From Zhongshania antarctica (lineage in GTDB: Bacteria > Pseudomonadota > Gammaproteobacteria > Pseudomonadales > Spongiibacteraceae): 64,000 nucleotides of DNA. How positions within the stretch are numbered: the stretch's first letter is position 1; every line of letters starts with the position of its first letter. The notes beneath the pieces were generated by a model that saw nothing but the letters and a program-made list of their open reading frames with translations, was not told the origin of the DNA and did no database searches. Where the stretch lies: contig NZ_JACHHW010000002.1 in assembly GCF_014202945.1 (NCBI RefSeq), positions 1 through 64,000 on the forward strand, read 5' to 3'. This document shows, one piece after another, positions 16,684-26,588 of this stretch. The translations under genes were made by a program, and so were the position numbers.

Positions 16684-18486
16684 ATGCGCCACGGCACCAG
16701 TTTTAACCCCGAGCAAGACGTTAATTGGAAAACCCTAAAAGAGCTAATTCCCTATTTGCTGGCCTTTCGTCAACGTATCGGTGTTGCCCTACTCTGCCTG
16801 GTGGCTGCTAAGGTTGCCAGTGTAGGCCTTCCATTTATACTCAAACATATCGTCGATCAGCTCGACAGCCAAGATCAGCCCGCCATTGTAGTCTTGCCCT
16901 TGGCGCTGCTACTCGCCTATGGCGCACTACGCTTTGCCAATGTGTTGTTTGGCGAGGTGCGCGACACTATTTTTGGCCGGGTTACCGAGAGCGCCATGCG
17001 CAATATCGGCCTCACCGTCTTCAAACATTTGCACTCCTTAGACTTAGACTTTCACCTTAATCGCCGCACTGGCGGCCTGTCCCGCGACATTGAGCGCGGT
17101 ACCAATGGCATTAATTTTTTACTGCGTTTTATGGTTTTCAATATTGTGCCCACCTTTATTGAAATTGGTTTGGTCGTGGTATTGCTCGGCTGGCGCTACA
17201 GTATTTGGTTTGCGCTTATCGTGCTCATTGCCGTCACTTGCTACGTGGCGTTCTCCATTTACGCCACCGAGCGCCGCACGGCCTATATTCGTCGCGCGAA
17301 CGAGGCGGAGTCCCGCAGCAGCAGCCGCGCGGTAGACAGTCTGCTCAATTTTGAAACCGTAAAATACTTTGGCAATGAGCACTACGAAGCCCAACGCTAC
17401 GACGAAGAACTGGCCAGCTGGCAATTGGCTCGCCGCCAAAATCGCTTGAGTCTGTTCGCTCTTAACGCTGGCCAAGCCCTGATTATTGCTGCCGCCATGA
17501 CCGCGGCGATGGTTCTCGCCGCCAGCCAAGTGCAAGCCGAGAAAATGACCCTCGGTGACTTTGTACTGATCAACGCCTTTATGATGCAGATTTTTATGCC
17601 GCTTAATTTTCTCGGTTTTGTCTACCGCGAGATGAAAGGCTCCATGGCCAATATTGAAGCCATGTTTGCGCTACTCCGCCAGCGGCCCAGTATTAATGAC
17701 GCCGCGCAAGCCCCAACGCTGGCGCTGAAGGACGGTTGCATTGAGGTACAAGACCTCAACTTTCAGTACCACAGCGACCGCCCCATTTTAAACAACATCA
17801 GCTTTACGGTTGCCGCAAAACAAAAGGTCGCTATTGTTGGCAGCAGCGGCGCGGGCAAATCCACCCTGCTTAAATTATTGTTTCGCTTTTACGACGCCAG
17901 CAGCGGCCGAATCCTCATTGACGGCCAAGACATCAAAACGGTCAGTCAGGCATCTCTGCGTGGCGCACTCGGTATCGTCCCCCAAGACACTGTACTGTTT
18001 AATATGTCGATACTTGAAAATATTCGCTACGGCCGCATCGACGCAAGTGACGAGGATATTTACGAGGCCATCCGCATGGCCCACCTCAGCGACTTTATCG
18101 CGCGCTTGCCGAAGGGCGTCGACACCTTGGTGGGTGAGCGCGGTTTAAAATTGTCGGGCGGCGAAAAACAGCGCGTCGCCATTGCCAGAGCCCTGCTCAA
18201 GAAATCCCCTATTATGATATTTGACGAGGCCACGTCGTCATTAGACAGCGCCTCGGAACGGCTTATTTTAGAGGCCATAAAAGATATTGCTCGGGAGCAC
18301 ACCATGCTGGTGATTGCCCACCGCCTATCAACGGTCGTCGATGCAGATCATATTCTAGTGCTCGATCAAGGTGAAATTGTTGAGCAAGGCAATCACGCGT
18401 CGCTATTGGCCCAGCAAGGCCAATACGCCCACTTGTGGCTAATGCAGCAGCGCGAGCGCAGCATAGTGCCTACTGCAGAAGAATGA
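16684..18486 (+). CDS. ABC exporter, ATM1/HMT1-type (permease-ATPase fusion)
   Basis: 600-residue half-transporter. Six transmembrane helices span about 20-310. The ATPase domain (about 345-585) has Walker A GSSGAGKST near 386, the Q-loop VPQDTVLF, signature LSGGEKQR near 490, Walker B IMIFDEA near 510 and the switch His in AHRLST. The N-terminal sequence and the loop LDLDFHLNRRTGGLSRDIERG are characteristic of ATM1/HMT1 homologues, which export glutathione-linked or sulfur-containing compounds and support heavy-metal tolerance. It would act as a homodimer in the inner membrane. Confidence 0.9.
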   Translation: MRHGTSFNPEQDVNWKTLKELIPYLLAFRQRIGVALLCLVAAKVASVGLPFILKHIVDQLDSQDQPAIVVLPLALLLAYGALRFANVLFGEVRDTIFGRVTESAMRNIGLTVFKHLHSLDLDFHLNRRTGGLSRDIERGTNGINFLLRFMVFNIVPTFIEIGLVVVLLGWRYSIWFALIVLIAVTCYVAFSIYATERRTAYIRRANEAESRSSSRAVDSLLNFETVKYFGNEHYEAQRYDEELASWQLARRQNRLSLFALNAGQALIIAAAMTAAMVLAASQVQAEKMTLGDFVLINAFMMQIFMPLNFLGFVYREMKGSMANIEAMFALLRQRPSINDAAQAPTLALKDGCIEVQDLNFQYHSDRPILNNISFTVAAKQKVAIVGSSGAGKSTLLKLLFRFYDASSGRILIDGQDIKTVSQASLRGALGIVPQDTVLFNMSILENIRYGRIDASDEDIYEAIRMAHLSDFIARLPKGVDTLVGERGLKLSGGEKQRVAIARALLKKSPIMIFDEATSSLDSASERLILEAIKDIAREHTMLVIAHRLSTVVDADHILVLDQGEIVEQGNHASLLAQQGQYAHLWLMQQRERSIVPTAEE

Positions 18487-18544
18487 TTGCCTGCGCTAAC
18501 AGACTCTTATAGTCTGAAGACCACCAACACAAAATGAGAATAAT

Positions 18545-20005
18545 ATGCAGCAGCTCTCTGGTCAGGACGCCATGTTCATTCACACTGAAGCCACCGGTAT
18601 ACCACAACATATCGGTGCCCTCAGCATTTACGATCAATCCACAAGTGCCGACGGTATTGTCCGCTTCAAACAAATATTGCAGTTAATCGAGAGCCGCGCC
18701 CACCTCTCACCCATATTTAAGCGCCAGCTGCGCAGGGTTCCCCTTGGTCTTGACCAACCCTATTGGGAAGACATCGAAAACCTCGACATCGAAAGTCATA
18801 TACACCATATCGCCCTGCCCAAGCCCGGTGACTGGCGCCAACTCTGCATTCTGGCCTCACGCATTCACTCCCGGCCCATGGACTTGAGCAAACCACTGTG
18901 GGAGATGTATGTCATTGAGGGCCTCGACAGCGTTCGCGGCCTGCCTAAGAACTGCTTTGCGGTGATGATAAAAATCCACCACGCCGCCATGGACGGCGCC
19001 AGTGGCGCTCAGTTTATTCCCATGATTCACGACCTAAGCCCGGATATTGGCGATGCTGGCACAGCGCCCCAACGGGTCGTACAGCAATATAATAATTGGC
19101 ATATGCTAAGTCGCGCCGTGGGCAATAACTTAAAAAAACCCAAGCAATTTTTTGACCTCGCTGGCAGTCTAATTCCCGCTTGGCAGCGCATTCGCCGCGG
19201 TAAAAAAGAGCAAGATTTTGTCAGTCTCGACGACAAACAAAAAACCCTATTTCAAGGCAAAATATCCCCCCACCGAGTTTGCGACGCCGTACCCTTTGCC
19301 TTTGAAGAGCTGCGCGCCATAAAAAATACTGTGCCCGGCGCTACCATCAACGACACCATGCTTTGCGTGGTTTCCGGCGCCCTACGCAAATACCTAAGCG
19401 CCAAACAAGCCCTGCCCGAAAAGACCCTTGTGAGCGGCTGCCCAATCGATGTTCGAAGTGACGCAGAGCGCAGTGGCGGCGGCAATATGGTGGGCTTTAT
19501 GACAGTATCACTGCTTTCCAATATCGCCGATCCCAAGGAGCGGCTGGCGGCAATTCACGACGCCTCCATGAGCAGCAAAGCCTATGCCGAAGCCCTCGGC
19601 CCCCGCGTTGCGGTAAATGTGACCGACGTCTTGCCCGGCGGCGTCTTATCGCTGGCCTTGCGCGCCGCTTCGTCCACCGGCCTGACCGAATCTGCGGTGA
19701 TCTTCAATACCGTGGTCACCAATGTACCCGGACCCAATCAGCAATTGTATTTTTGCGGTGCCAAATTGGTCGACGGCATGAATTTCGGCCCCTTATTACC
19801 CAATGTTGGGCTGTTTCACATTGTTTACAGTTCAGTGCTGAATAAAGTGGGCAGTATTTCTATTTCCTTTACCGCTTGCCGTAAAATGCTGCCAGACCCC
19901 GAATTTTATTCCGAGTGCTTGCAGGCGTCGTTTGACGAGCTAAAGGCGGCCACCCTCGGCACCACCCAAACGACAAGCCCAGCATTAGACTCAGTACACC
20001 AATAG
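18545..20005 (+). CDS. WS/DGAT bifunctional wax ester synthase/acyltransferase
   Basis: 486 residues. The catalytic HHxxxDG motif reads HHAAMDGAS near 145-153, preceded by RPMDLSKPLWEMYVIEGL; later family blocks include VSGALRKYLS, FNTVVTNVPGPNQQLYF and GLFHIVYS. It uses acyl-CoA to esterify fatty alcohols or diacylglycerol, giving storage wax esters or triacylglycerol at the inner membrane. A second family member is encoded at 22644. The two share the same N-terminal pattern (MQQL-G-DA-F), but the intervening genes (AAA ATPase, RlmA) show that they are not a simple tandem pair. Confidence 0.93.
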   Translation: MQQLSGQDAMFIHTEATGIPQHIGALSIYDQSTSADGIVRFKQILQLIESRAHLSPIFKRQLRRVPLGLDQPYWEDIENLDIESHIHHIALPKPGDWRQLCILASRIHSRPMDLSKPLWEMYVIEGLDSVRGLPKNCFAVMIKIHHAAMDGASGAQFIPMIHDLSPDIGDAGTAPQRVVQQYNNWHMLSRAVGNNLKKPKQFFDLAGSLIPAWQRIRRGKKEQDFVSLDDKQKTLFQGKISPHRVCDAVPFAFEELRAIKNTVPGATINDTMLCVVSGALRKYLSAKQALPEKTLVSGCPIDVRSDAERSGGGNMVGFMTVSLLSNIADPKERLAAIHDASMSSKAYAEALGPRVAVNVTDVLPGGVLSLALRAASSTGLTESAVIFNTVVTNVPGPNQQLYFCGAKLVDGMNFGPLLPNVGLFHIVYSSVLNKVGSISISFTACRKMLPDPEFYSECLQASFDELKAATLGTTQTTSPALDSVHQ

Positions 20006-20026
20006 CTAAAGGAGTAGCTCGCAGGC

Positions 20027-21496
20027 ATGAATGACAGTCACGATCTCCGCCTAATCATCGAGTCACGAATCCCCGTGATTATCATTGAAACCTGGGAGGA
20101 GCGCCGCGCACTGTCACTGCTGACTAAGCTCGGTATTCAGCAGGGCCTGCCGGTGTTCTCGTGGTCGGTGACCGACGGTTTGCGCCGCGCCGATTTTGAT
20201 CAGGCGGCCAATCAGCCTCTCACCGCCGAACCCGAGGCCGTGTTAAAACATATTCGCAGCTCCGGCAGTGCCGGGTTATATGCCCTGTGTGATTTTCATC
20301 CCTACCTCAACGACGAGCCTCGCAATATTCGTTTAATCAAAGAAATTGCCATGCAAGCCGAAGACAGCGGCAAGAGTTTGGTGTTTATCAGCCACGCCTT
20401 CAATATTCCCAGCGAATTCAAACGTCACAGCGCCCGCTTTAACCTGTCGATGCCCGAAGATCACAAGCTCCGCGCCGCCATTTACAAAGAAGCGCAGAAC
20501 TTCAGTAACACCACGGGCCGCAAAGTTAAAACAGACCGCAACGCGCTAGACAAGCTGGTCAACAATTTGCGCGGGCTACCCTTAGACGACGCCCGCAAGC
20601 TCGCTCGCGGCGCCATTATTCAAGACGGCGCCATTACCCATTCCGATCTCAGCAGCGTCAACAAGGCCAAATTCGAGCTACTCGACATGGACGGTGTACT
20701 CAGTTTTGAATACGACACCGAAAACTTTGCCAATGTCGGCGGCTTAAGCAAGCTCAAGGACTGGCTAGGCAAGCGCGAACAGGCCTTTCAGCAGGGCGGC
20801 GCCGATTCGCCCAAGGGCATTATGATGGTGGGTGTGCAGGGCGGCGGCAAAAGCTTGGCCGCCAAGGCGGTCGCGGGCTTATGGGGCATGCCGCTATTAC
20901 GCATGGACATGGGCGCGCTCTACAATAAATTTTTTGGCGAGTCTGAACGCAATGTTCGCGAGGCCCTAAAACTGGCCGAAACCATGGCGCCCTGCGTATT
21001 GTGGATAGACGAAATTGAAAAAGGCATTGGCAGCGATGACCACGACGGCGGCACCTCCAAGCGGATTTTAGCCACCCTCCTCACTTGGATGGCAGAACGC
21101 CAGCACGCCGTATTTATTGTTGCCACCGCCAATAATATTCAGCGCCTACCACCTGAATTAATACGCAAAGGCCGCCTCGATGAGGTGTTCTTTGTCGACC
21201 TACCCTCGGAGCAAGTGCGCCAACAGATCTTTGCCATTCACCTTGAGAAGCGCAACTACCCCTTGGCCAATTTCCGCTGCGCCGAACTCAGCGCTGCCAG
21301 CGCTGGCTTTACCGGCGCCGAAATAGAACAGGCAATTGTCGCCGCTCGTTACTCCGCCAAGGCCCGCAATGAAGAGCTGTGCACCGCCCATATCATTGCC
21401 GAAATCGACGCCACCGTGCCCCTGTCGGTGACCATGAGCGAGCAGCTGGATGCCCTCCGTGCCTGGTGCCAAACCCGCGCCGTCGCGGCCGACTGA
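20027..21496 (+). CDS. Ycf46-like AAA+ ATPase
   Basis: 489 residues. An N-terminal alpha/beta domain (about 1-200) precedes an AAA+ module: Walker A GVQGGGKS near 270-277, Walker B VLWIDEIEKG near 323, sensor-1 region IVATANN and the arginine-finger helix PPELIRKGRLDEVFFVDLP. The second region of homology and the C-terminal lid (GFTGAEIEQAIVAARY) resemble FtsH/CDC48-type AAA proteins. Its counterpart is the chloroplast/cyanobacterial Ycf46 family; the bacterial role is unclear. GGAG at 20011-20014 precedes the ATG. It follows the WS/DGAT gene by 21 bp, so co-transcription is likely. Confidence 0.85.
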   Translation: MNDSHDLRLIIESRIPVIIIETWEERRALSLLTKLGIQQGLPVFSWSVTDGLRRADFDQAANQPLTAEPEAVLKHIRSSGSAGLYALCDFHPYLNDEPRNIRLIKEIAMQAEDSGKSLVFISHAFNIPSEFKRHSARFNLSMPEDHKLRAAIYKEAQNFSNTTGRKVKTDRNALDKLVNNLRGLPLDDARKLARGAIIQDGAITHSDLSSVNKAKFELLDMDGVLSFEYDTENFANVGGLSKLKDWLGKREQAFQQGGADSPKGIMMVGVQGGGKSLAAKAVAGLWGMPLLRMDMGALYNKFFGESERNVREALKLAETMAPCVLWIDEIEKGIGSDDHDGGTSKRILATLLTWMAERQHAVFIVATANNIQRLPPELIRKGRLDEVFFVDLPSEQVRQQIFAIHLEKRNYPLANFRCAELSAASAGFTGAEIEQAIVAARYSAKARNEELCTAHIIAEIDATVPLSVTMSEQLDALRAWCQTRAVAAD

Positions 21497-21601
21497 GAAA
21501 TATCGCCTCATCGACCTCGGCAAAGTGACATAATAGCGAGCAAGCCGCTGGGTTTACCCCGCCACGCCTGTTCTGCCATTTCACCTCAACTTGGACCAGC
21601 C

Positions 21602-22462
21602 ATGCCCCTGCTCGCCCTAGAACACATGCTCTGCCCGTTAGAGCAATATCCATTACACCGCGACGGTAAAACTTGGCGCTGCAGCAATAATCACTGCTTC
21701 GATATTGCCAAGCAGGGCTATGTTAATTTACTGCCAGTACAGAACAAAAAATCCCTAGACCCCGGCGACAGCCAAATAATGATTCAGGCCCGCCGTCAGT
21801 TTCTGGATAGCGGCGCCTACGCCCCCCTTGCCCAAGCGCTCGCGACGACGGTTGCCGGTTTATGCAAAGACCGCAATGACCTTGCCATTCTCGATGCCGG
21901 CTGCGGCGAGGGCTATTACCTCAACACGGTTTGCAACAGCTTGCTCGCCGCCCAAGCTGAACTTGCGCTCACCGCCACCGGCTTAGACATTTCCAAATGG
22001 GCGGTGCGCGCCACCCGCATTCGCAATGCGGGTATCAATGGGCTGGTGGCGAGCAACCGGCAAATTCCACTGCCCGACAACAGCCAAGATATCCTACTCT
22101 GCACCTTTGGCTTTCCAGTGTTTAGCGAGTTTCAGCGAGTCGTTAAGCCTGGCGGTCATATTATTATGGTCGACCCCGGCCCCGAGCATTTGATCGAACT
22201 GCGCCAGCAAATTTACGACGAGATCAGACGCTCACCCCCGGCAAGCTTGGCCGCAGGCATTAACTCAGAGTGGCAGCAGAGCAGCGAAACCGCGCTAAGC
22301 TTTAGCACCCCAATACTCAGTGCAGCGTTATTTGAACAACTGCTAATCATGACCCCTCACCTCTACCGCGCCAGCAAGGCCGGCCGGGAGCGCGCCGCCA
22401 AACTTGAACAGCTCGCGCTCACCGTCGACGTCTGCATACGCGTCCTCAGTCACCAAACTTAA
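21602..22462 (+). CDS. rlmA: 23S rRNA (guanine-N1)-methyltransferase RlmA-like
   Basis: 286 residues. The diagnostic core HCFDIAKQGYVNLLPVQNKKSLDPGDSQIM matches RlmA(I), and the SAM-binding motif is ILDAGCGEGYYL. RlmA methylates G745 of 23S rRNA. It normally starts with a zinc finger of the form CPxC-xn-C-x3-H. Here the first pair reads CPLE, so the second Cys is replaced by Glu (about residue 14), while the later Cys and His (RCSNNHC) remain. The rest looks functional. An alternative start at the Met of MLCPLEQ is possible. A GGCCACG/CGTGGCC hairpin follows the stop. Confidence 0.88.
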   Translation: MPLLALEHMLCPLEQYPLHRDGKTWRCSNNHCFDIAKQGYVNLLPVQNKKSLDPGDSQIMIQARRQFLDSGAYAPLAQALATTVAGLCKDRNDLAILDAGCGEGYYLNTVCNSLLAAQAELALTATGLDISKWAVRATRIRNAGINGLVASNRQIPLPDNSQDILLCTFGFPVFSEFQRVVKPGGHIIMVDPGPEHLIELRQQIYDEIRRSPPASLAAGINSEWQQSSETALSFSTPILSAALFEQLLIMTPHLYRASKAGRERAAKLEQLALTVDVCIRVLSHQT

Positions 22463-22468
22463 GCGCCA

Positions 22469-22487
22469 GGCCACGTTGAACGTGGCC
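22469..22487 (+). terminator. Hairpin downstream of rlmA
   Basis: GGCCACG (22469-22475) pairs with CGTGGCC (22481-22487) around TTGAA, 7 bp after the stop codon. The downstream T content is modest (CAGTTATTG), so efficiency is uncertain. Confidence 0.55.
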
Positions 22488-22643
22488 CAGTTATTGCTAT
22501 CATTTAAGGACTAAGTTAGTGACAGCCAGTCGCGCGTTTACAGCGAAACAACACCGTCACTTTCTGCCTGTATTCTGGCAATCAACGCCTGCGCACCGCG
22601 CAATAATAAGGCGTGCTTGCACACAATAATGGATGGACTCTCA

Positions 22644-24071
22644 ATGCAGCAACTCAATGGTCTCGATGCCCTCTTCGCCCATAATGAACGCCAACATGCC
22701 CCCATGCATATTGCCGCGCTCATGGTATACACCCCGCAAACCACCAAGCACAAAAAATTTCGCCTACAAGAAGTCCGCAATACCATTGAACAGCGCCTAT
22801 CGGTATCGCCGGTATTTCGACGCCGCCTGCTAACCGTCGCTTACAATCTTGATCAACCCTACTGGCTTGAAGATGAAACGTTCAATCTCGACAATCATAT
22901 TCACAGCCACGAGTTAACAGCTAAAAATAACGAAGCGGATTTCCACACCCTTATTGCCACCCTCCACGCCCAGCCAATGGACATGGGCCGGCCGCTGTGG
23001 GAAGCCCATGTAATTCACGGCCTCGGCCGACTAGCAAATTACAGCAAAGGCAGCTTTGGCATTTACATGAAGGTGCATCACGCCGCCTTGGATGGCGTCT
23101 CTGGCACCGACATCCTCGCCGCGCTACACGGTATAGAACCACTTGCGTTTAAACCCAGCGCGCTCACCGACACGTGGGCTGGCGAAGCCCCACCATCCCA
23201 GTGGGCGGTAAGCCGCAACGCGTATAGGAATAATCTGCGAAAGCCGCTGCAACTGTATCGCCAAGCTCGCCAACTCTTACCCAAGCTCCGTCGAGAAATA
23301 CAAGAGCCCCCTAGCGACCACACACCGGGGGTCAGCTGGCAGAAATCGCCTTTTAATACCCGCATCGACGCCCAACGTCAGGTGTTTGTGGTGCGCTTCG
23401 ACTTTTCACGCCTGCGCGCCATTCGCCGCGCTTACCCACGCACCACCGTGAACCATGTCATTCTCTGTATTGTCGGCGGCGCGCTGCGCAACTACCTCAT
23501 TCAACGCAATGCCCTGCCAAATAACCCGCTGGCATCCCTTGTTCCAGTAAACGTGCGCGGCAAAGATCTCGACACCTGCGGCAATGCCATCAGCATGCTG
23601 ATTAGCAATCTGCGCACCGACATCGAAGACCCCCTGCAACGTTTAGTGGCGGTACGCGACGCCGCCACGTCGGCCAAAAAGCGCAACGACAGTATTGGCC
23701 GCAGTAGCTTGAGCAATATTTTTCGCGTGCTGCCCAGCAGCCTAGAAGCGGCGGCGCTGCGCACCTTGTCGGCCCTGGCCTACTGGCCTGGCGGCATTCC
23801 ATTACCTGCCTGCACCTTTGTCAGCAATGTACCTGGGCCACCCATACCGCTGTACTTTAACGACGCCAAACTGGTCGACATGCTTGGCCTTGGCCTAATC
23901 ATGGATCATGTGGGCTTATTTCATGTCGCCATGAGTTACAACGGCGTACTTAGCCTATCTGTCCTTAGCAGCCCCAAAACCCTACAAGACCCAGCGCTTT
24001 ATCGGTGTTGCTTGGAGGCGTCGTTTTCTGCACTGGATCACGCCATGCAACGACAGGCTAATAAGACATAA
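22644..24071 (+). CDS. WS/DGAT acyltransferase, second copy
   Basis: 475 residues from ATG 22644, chosen because MQQLNGLDALFAHNE aligns with the start of the other WS/DGAT (MQQLSGQDAMFIHTE); the frame is open from 22617. The catalytic HHxxxDG is HHAALDGVS near 145. Conserved blocks QPMDMGRPLWEAHVIHGL, VGGALRNYLI, CTFVSNVPGPP and DHVGLFHVAMSY follow. It has the same reaction as the 18545 gene but is clearly diverged, so substrate preferences may differ. It is separated from rlmA by a hairpin and has its own upstream region. Confidence 0.92.
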   Translation: MQQLNGLDALFAHNERQHAPMHIAALMVYTPQTTKHKKFRLQEVRNTIEQRLSVSPVFRRRLLTVAYNLDQPYWLEDETFNLDNHIHSHELTAKNNEADFHTLIATLHAQPMDMGRPLWEAHVIHGLGRLANYSKGSFGIYMKVHHAALDGVSGTDILAALHGIEPLAFKPSALTDTWAGEAPPSQWAVSRNAYRNNLRKPLQLYRQARQLLPKLRREIQEPPSDHTPGVSWQKSPFNTRIDAQRQVFVVRFDFSRLRAIRRAYPRTTVNHVILCIVGGALRNYLIQRNALPNNPLASLVPVNVRGKDLDTCGNAISMLISNLRTDIEDPLQRLVAVRDAATSAKKRNDSIGRSSLSNIFRVLPSSLEAAALRTLSALAYWPGGIPLPACTFVSNVPGPPIPLYFNDAKLVDMLGLGLIMDHVGLFHVAMSYNGVLSLSVLSSPKTLQDPALYRCCLEASFSALDHAMQRQANKT

Positions 24072-24163
24072 TCCCAATTTGGCCTTGAAATAAGCGATCA
24101 AATCCCCATTTCTAGTGTCACATATCGGCAACACTAAACTCGCTTGCTAAGGGACCGCCCGCA

Positions 24164-25120
24164 ATGACGGAAAAAAACGCTATTGGCCAGTTACGCAACT
24201 GGCTGACTTCGCAGATTATTGGCCAACAAAGCCTAGTCGACCGCCTGCTCATCGCCCTTTTGGCCGACGGCCATTTACTGGTCGAAGGTGCACCTGGCTT
24301 AGCCAAGACCAAGGCAATAAAAACCTTGTCAGACGGCATTGCCGCGAGTTTTCAACGTATTCAGTTCACCCCCGACTTACTTCCTGGCGATGTCACCGGT
24401 AGCGATATTTACCGGCCTGAGACCGGCGCCTTTGAATTTCAGCCCGGCCCAATTTTTCATAATTTAGTATTGGCTGACGAAATCAACCGCGCCCCCGCCA
24501 AGGTCCAGTCGGCGCTACTCGAAGCCATGGCCGAACGCCAAGTCAGCGTGGGCAGCAACACATTGCAACTCCCTCCTTTGTTCTTGGTTATGGCCACCCA
24601 AAACCCCTTAGAGCAAGAAGGCACCTACCCTCTGCCTGAAGCCCAACTCGACCGTTTCTTAATGCACGTCAATGTCGCCTACCCCGACGCCGCGGCGGAA
24701 TTGGAAATCCTGCGCCGGGTGCGCGCCGAAGCCAAGGGTGAAATTCACCAGCCCGAGCCACTGAGCCAAGACATCTTATTCGCAGCGCGGGAACAAATAC
24801 TCAACTTGCACATGGCCGAAGCCGTTGAGGAATACATGGTGCAACTGGTGATTGCCAGCCGCGAACCCGCTCGTCTCGACGCAGAATTGGCGAGCTGGCT
24901 AGAAGTGGGTGCCAGCCCCCGCGCCACCATTGCCCTCGACCGCTGCGCCCGCGCCCACGCTTGGCTCAACGACCGCGACTACGTCAGCCCCGACGACGTC
25001 CAAGCCGTCGCCCACGACGTGTTGCGCCATCGCCTAATTCTCAGCTTTGAAGCCGAGGCCGACGGCATTCGCAAAGACCATATTATCGACCGCCTCCTGC
25101 AGGTGGTGCCGGTGGCATGA
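24164..25120 (+). CDS. MoxR-family AAA+ ATPase
   Basis: 318 residues. Walker A VEGAPGLAKT (about 44), Walker B LVLADEINRAP (about 103), sensor-1 VMATQNPLEQEGTYPLPEAQLDRF, and the C-terminal lid ending in the RHRLILSFEAEADG segment define MoxR. These ATPases act as chaperones that activate vWA-domain partner proteins. It opens a tightly packed operon (MoxR, DUF58, DUF4381, two vWA proteins, BatD), the standard MoxR/Bat set linked to stress tolerance and envelope integrity. AAGGGA precedes the ATG; its stop overlaps the next start (ATGA). Confidence 0.94.
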   Translation: MTEKNAIGQLRNWLTSQIIGQQSLVDRLLIALLADGHLLVEGAPGLAKTKAIKTLSDGIAASFQRIQFTPDLLPGDVTGSDIYRPETGAFEFQPGPIFHNLVLADEINRAPAKVQSALLEAMAERQVSVGSNTLQLPPLFLVMATQNPLEQEGTYPLPEAQLDRFLMHVNVAYPDAAAELEILRRVRAEAKGEIHQPEPLSQDILFAAREQILNLHMAEAVEEYMVQLVIASREPARLDAELASWLEVGASPRATIALDRCARAHAWLNDRDYVSPDDVQAVAHDVLRHRLILSFEAEADGIRKDHIIDRLLQVVPVA

Positions 25121-26073
25121 GCAGCCTGCCACGGGGCAATTTTAGCGCGCCCGTACAGGGCGCCATTGTGGATCAGCAAACGCTGATCCACACCCGTTTT
25201 GCCGGTGCGCAATTGCGCGCCACACCCAAGCGACGGCATTTTGCCAAGCAGAGCGGCAGCCATGCCTCGCCAGTCAAAGGCCGCGGCCTAGCCTTTCACC
25301 ATGTGCGCGAATATCAGGGTGGCGATGAAATTCGCCACATCGACTGGCGAGTCACCGCCCGCACCGCGAAAGCGCACACCAAGATTTTTGAAGAAGAAAA
25401 AGAACGCCCGGTAGTGCTCTGTTTAGACCAGCGCCACGCCATGTTCTTTGGCAGTCGCCACTGTTTTAAATCGGTACTCGCCTGCCACGTTGCCGCCACC
25501 CTCGCTTGGGCGGGACTAGACAATAACGACCGAGTTGGCGGTTTGGTATTTACCGACAGCGGGCACCGCGAAGTTCGGCCTCGGCGCAGCCACCGCGCGG
25601 TATTGAATTTTATTCACACTGCCGCCGACTACAATCAGCAACTGGCCGACACCTCAACCAGTGGCGACGACAGCATTGCACCGCCGCAAAGCCTCGCCAC
25701 CGCTTTCGAAGAATTGCGACGTATCACTCGGCCCGGCTCAACCGTCTACGTGGTCAGCGACTTTAACGGTTTCGATCAAGACGCCGAGCGGCAATTGCAT
25801 TTAATCGCGCGCCACAACGATGTCATCGCGATTACCATCAGCGACCCACTAGAAGAAAATCTGCCGAGCTCCGGCATGTACCCGGTAAGCAATGGCCGTG
25901 AGCGCCTGCAACTGATGCTTAACTCTGGCATCCGTCAACAATTTCACGATCGCAGCGAAGCACGCCAAGTCGCCTTAAAGGCCAGCTTTCGCCGCGCCGG
26001 TATTCATCACATTGGCCTAACAACCGACGCGCCGTTTTTTGATCTTTTACAGCGGGGCATGATGGGCAAATGA
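25117..26073 (+). CDS. DUF58 domain protein
   Basis: 318 residues with the DUF58 core motif REYQGGDEIRHIDWRVTARTAKAHTKIFEEE near 63-95, followed by a vWA-like fold (PVVLCLDQRHAMFFGS) with a partly degenerate metal site. DUF58 proteins accompany MoxR and Bat proteins and are thought to be substrates or adaptors of the ATPase. Starts within the MoxR stop (ATGA) and likewise overlaps the DUF4381 gene by 4 bp, which points to translational coupling. Confidence 0.92.
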   Translation: MSSLPRGNFSAPVQGAIVDQQTLIHTRFAGAQLRATPKRRHFAKQSGSHASPVKGRGLAFHHVREYQGGDEIRHIDWRVTARTAKAHTKIFEEEKERPVVLCLDQRHAMFFGSRHCFKSVLACHVAATLAWAGLDNNDRVGGLVFTDSGHREVRPRRSHRAVLNFIHTAADYNQQLADTSTSGDDSIAPPQSLATAFEELRRITRPGSTVYVVSDFNGFDQDAERQLHLIARHNDVIAITISDPLEENLPSSGMYPVSNGRERLQLMLNSGIRQQFHDRSEARQVALKASFRRAGIHHIGLTTDAPFFDLLQRGMMGK

Positions 26074-26588
26074 ATACGCCAAATCCAACAATACCACCAG
26101 GCGGCGCAAGCCCCCTAGACCAGCTAGCGGACATCCATCTTCCGCCAGCGGTGCCTAGTTTTCCCTGGGCGCCCGGCTGGTGGGCATTACTGATTTTAGC
26201 CATTGGCCTCATTGCCACTGGCTTTTGGCTGTGGCGGCGCTATCGCCAGCGCAGTGCTTACCGCCGCGCAGCCCAATTAGAATTAACGCGTATTCAGGCT
26301 ATCGCCGATGATGCCGAATTTGCTCGCCAACTCAATCAACTATTACGCCGAGTGGCTATTCACTGTCAGTCGGCAAGTTCGTCTGCGCCGACAATAGCGG
26401 GGCTAGGCGGTGAGCAATGGCAGCATTTTTTGCTTAATAGCTGCGGCGCCAAGCCCGCGTTTACCAATACCACGCTCGACGCACTTGTCGCCGCCGCCTA
26501 CCAAAGCCAATGTCCTGCGCTAGATCGTCAACAGCTTTTAGGGCAAACGCGGCTGTGGATTCGCCGTCACCGGAGCCAGTATGTTTGA
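26070..26588 (+). CDS. DUF4381 membrane protein of the Bat operon
   Basis: 172 residues. A Pro-rich N-terminus with LDQLADIHLPPAVPSFPWAPGWWALL leads into one transmembrane helix (about 35-52) and a basic cytoplasmic helical domain (RAAQLELTRIQAIADD). This is the DUF4381 pattern, regularly encoded between DUF58 and vWA genes in gammaproteobacterial Bat operons. It has no known biochemical activity. It overlaps DUF58 by 4 bp and the next gene by 8 bp. Confidence 0.88.
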   Translation: MNTPNPTIPPGGASPLDQLADIHLPPAVPSFPWAPGWWALLILAIGLIATGFWLWRRYRQRSAYRRAAQLELTRIQAIADDAEFARQLNQLLRRVAIHCQSASSSAPTIAGLGGEQWQHFLLNSCGAKPAFTNTTLDALVAAAYQSQCPALDRQQLLGQTRLWIRRHRSQYV

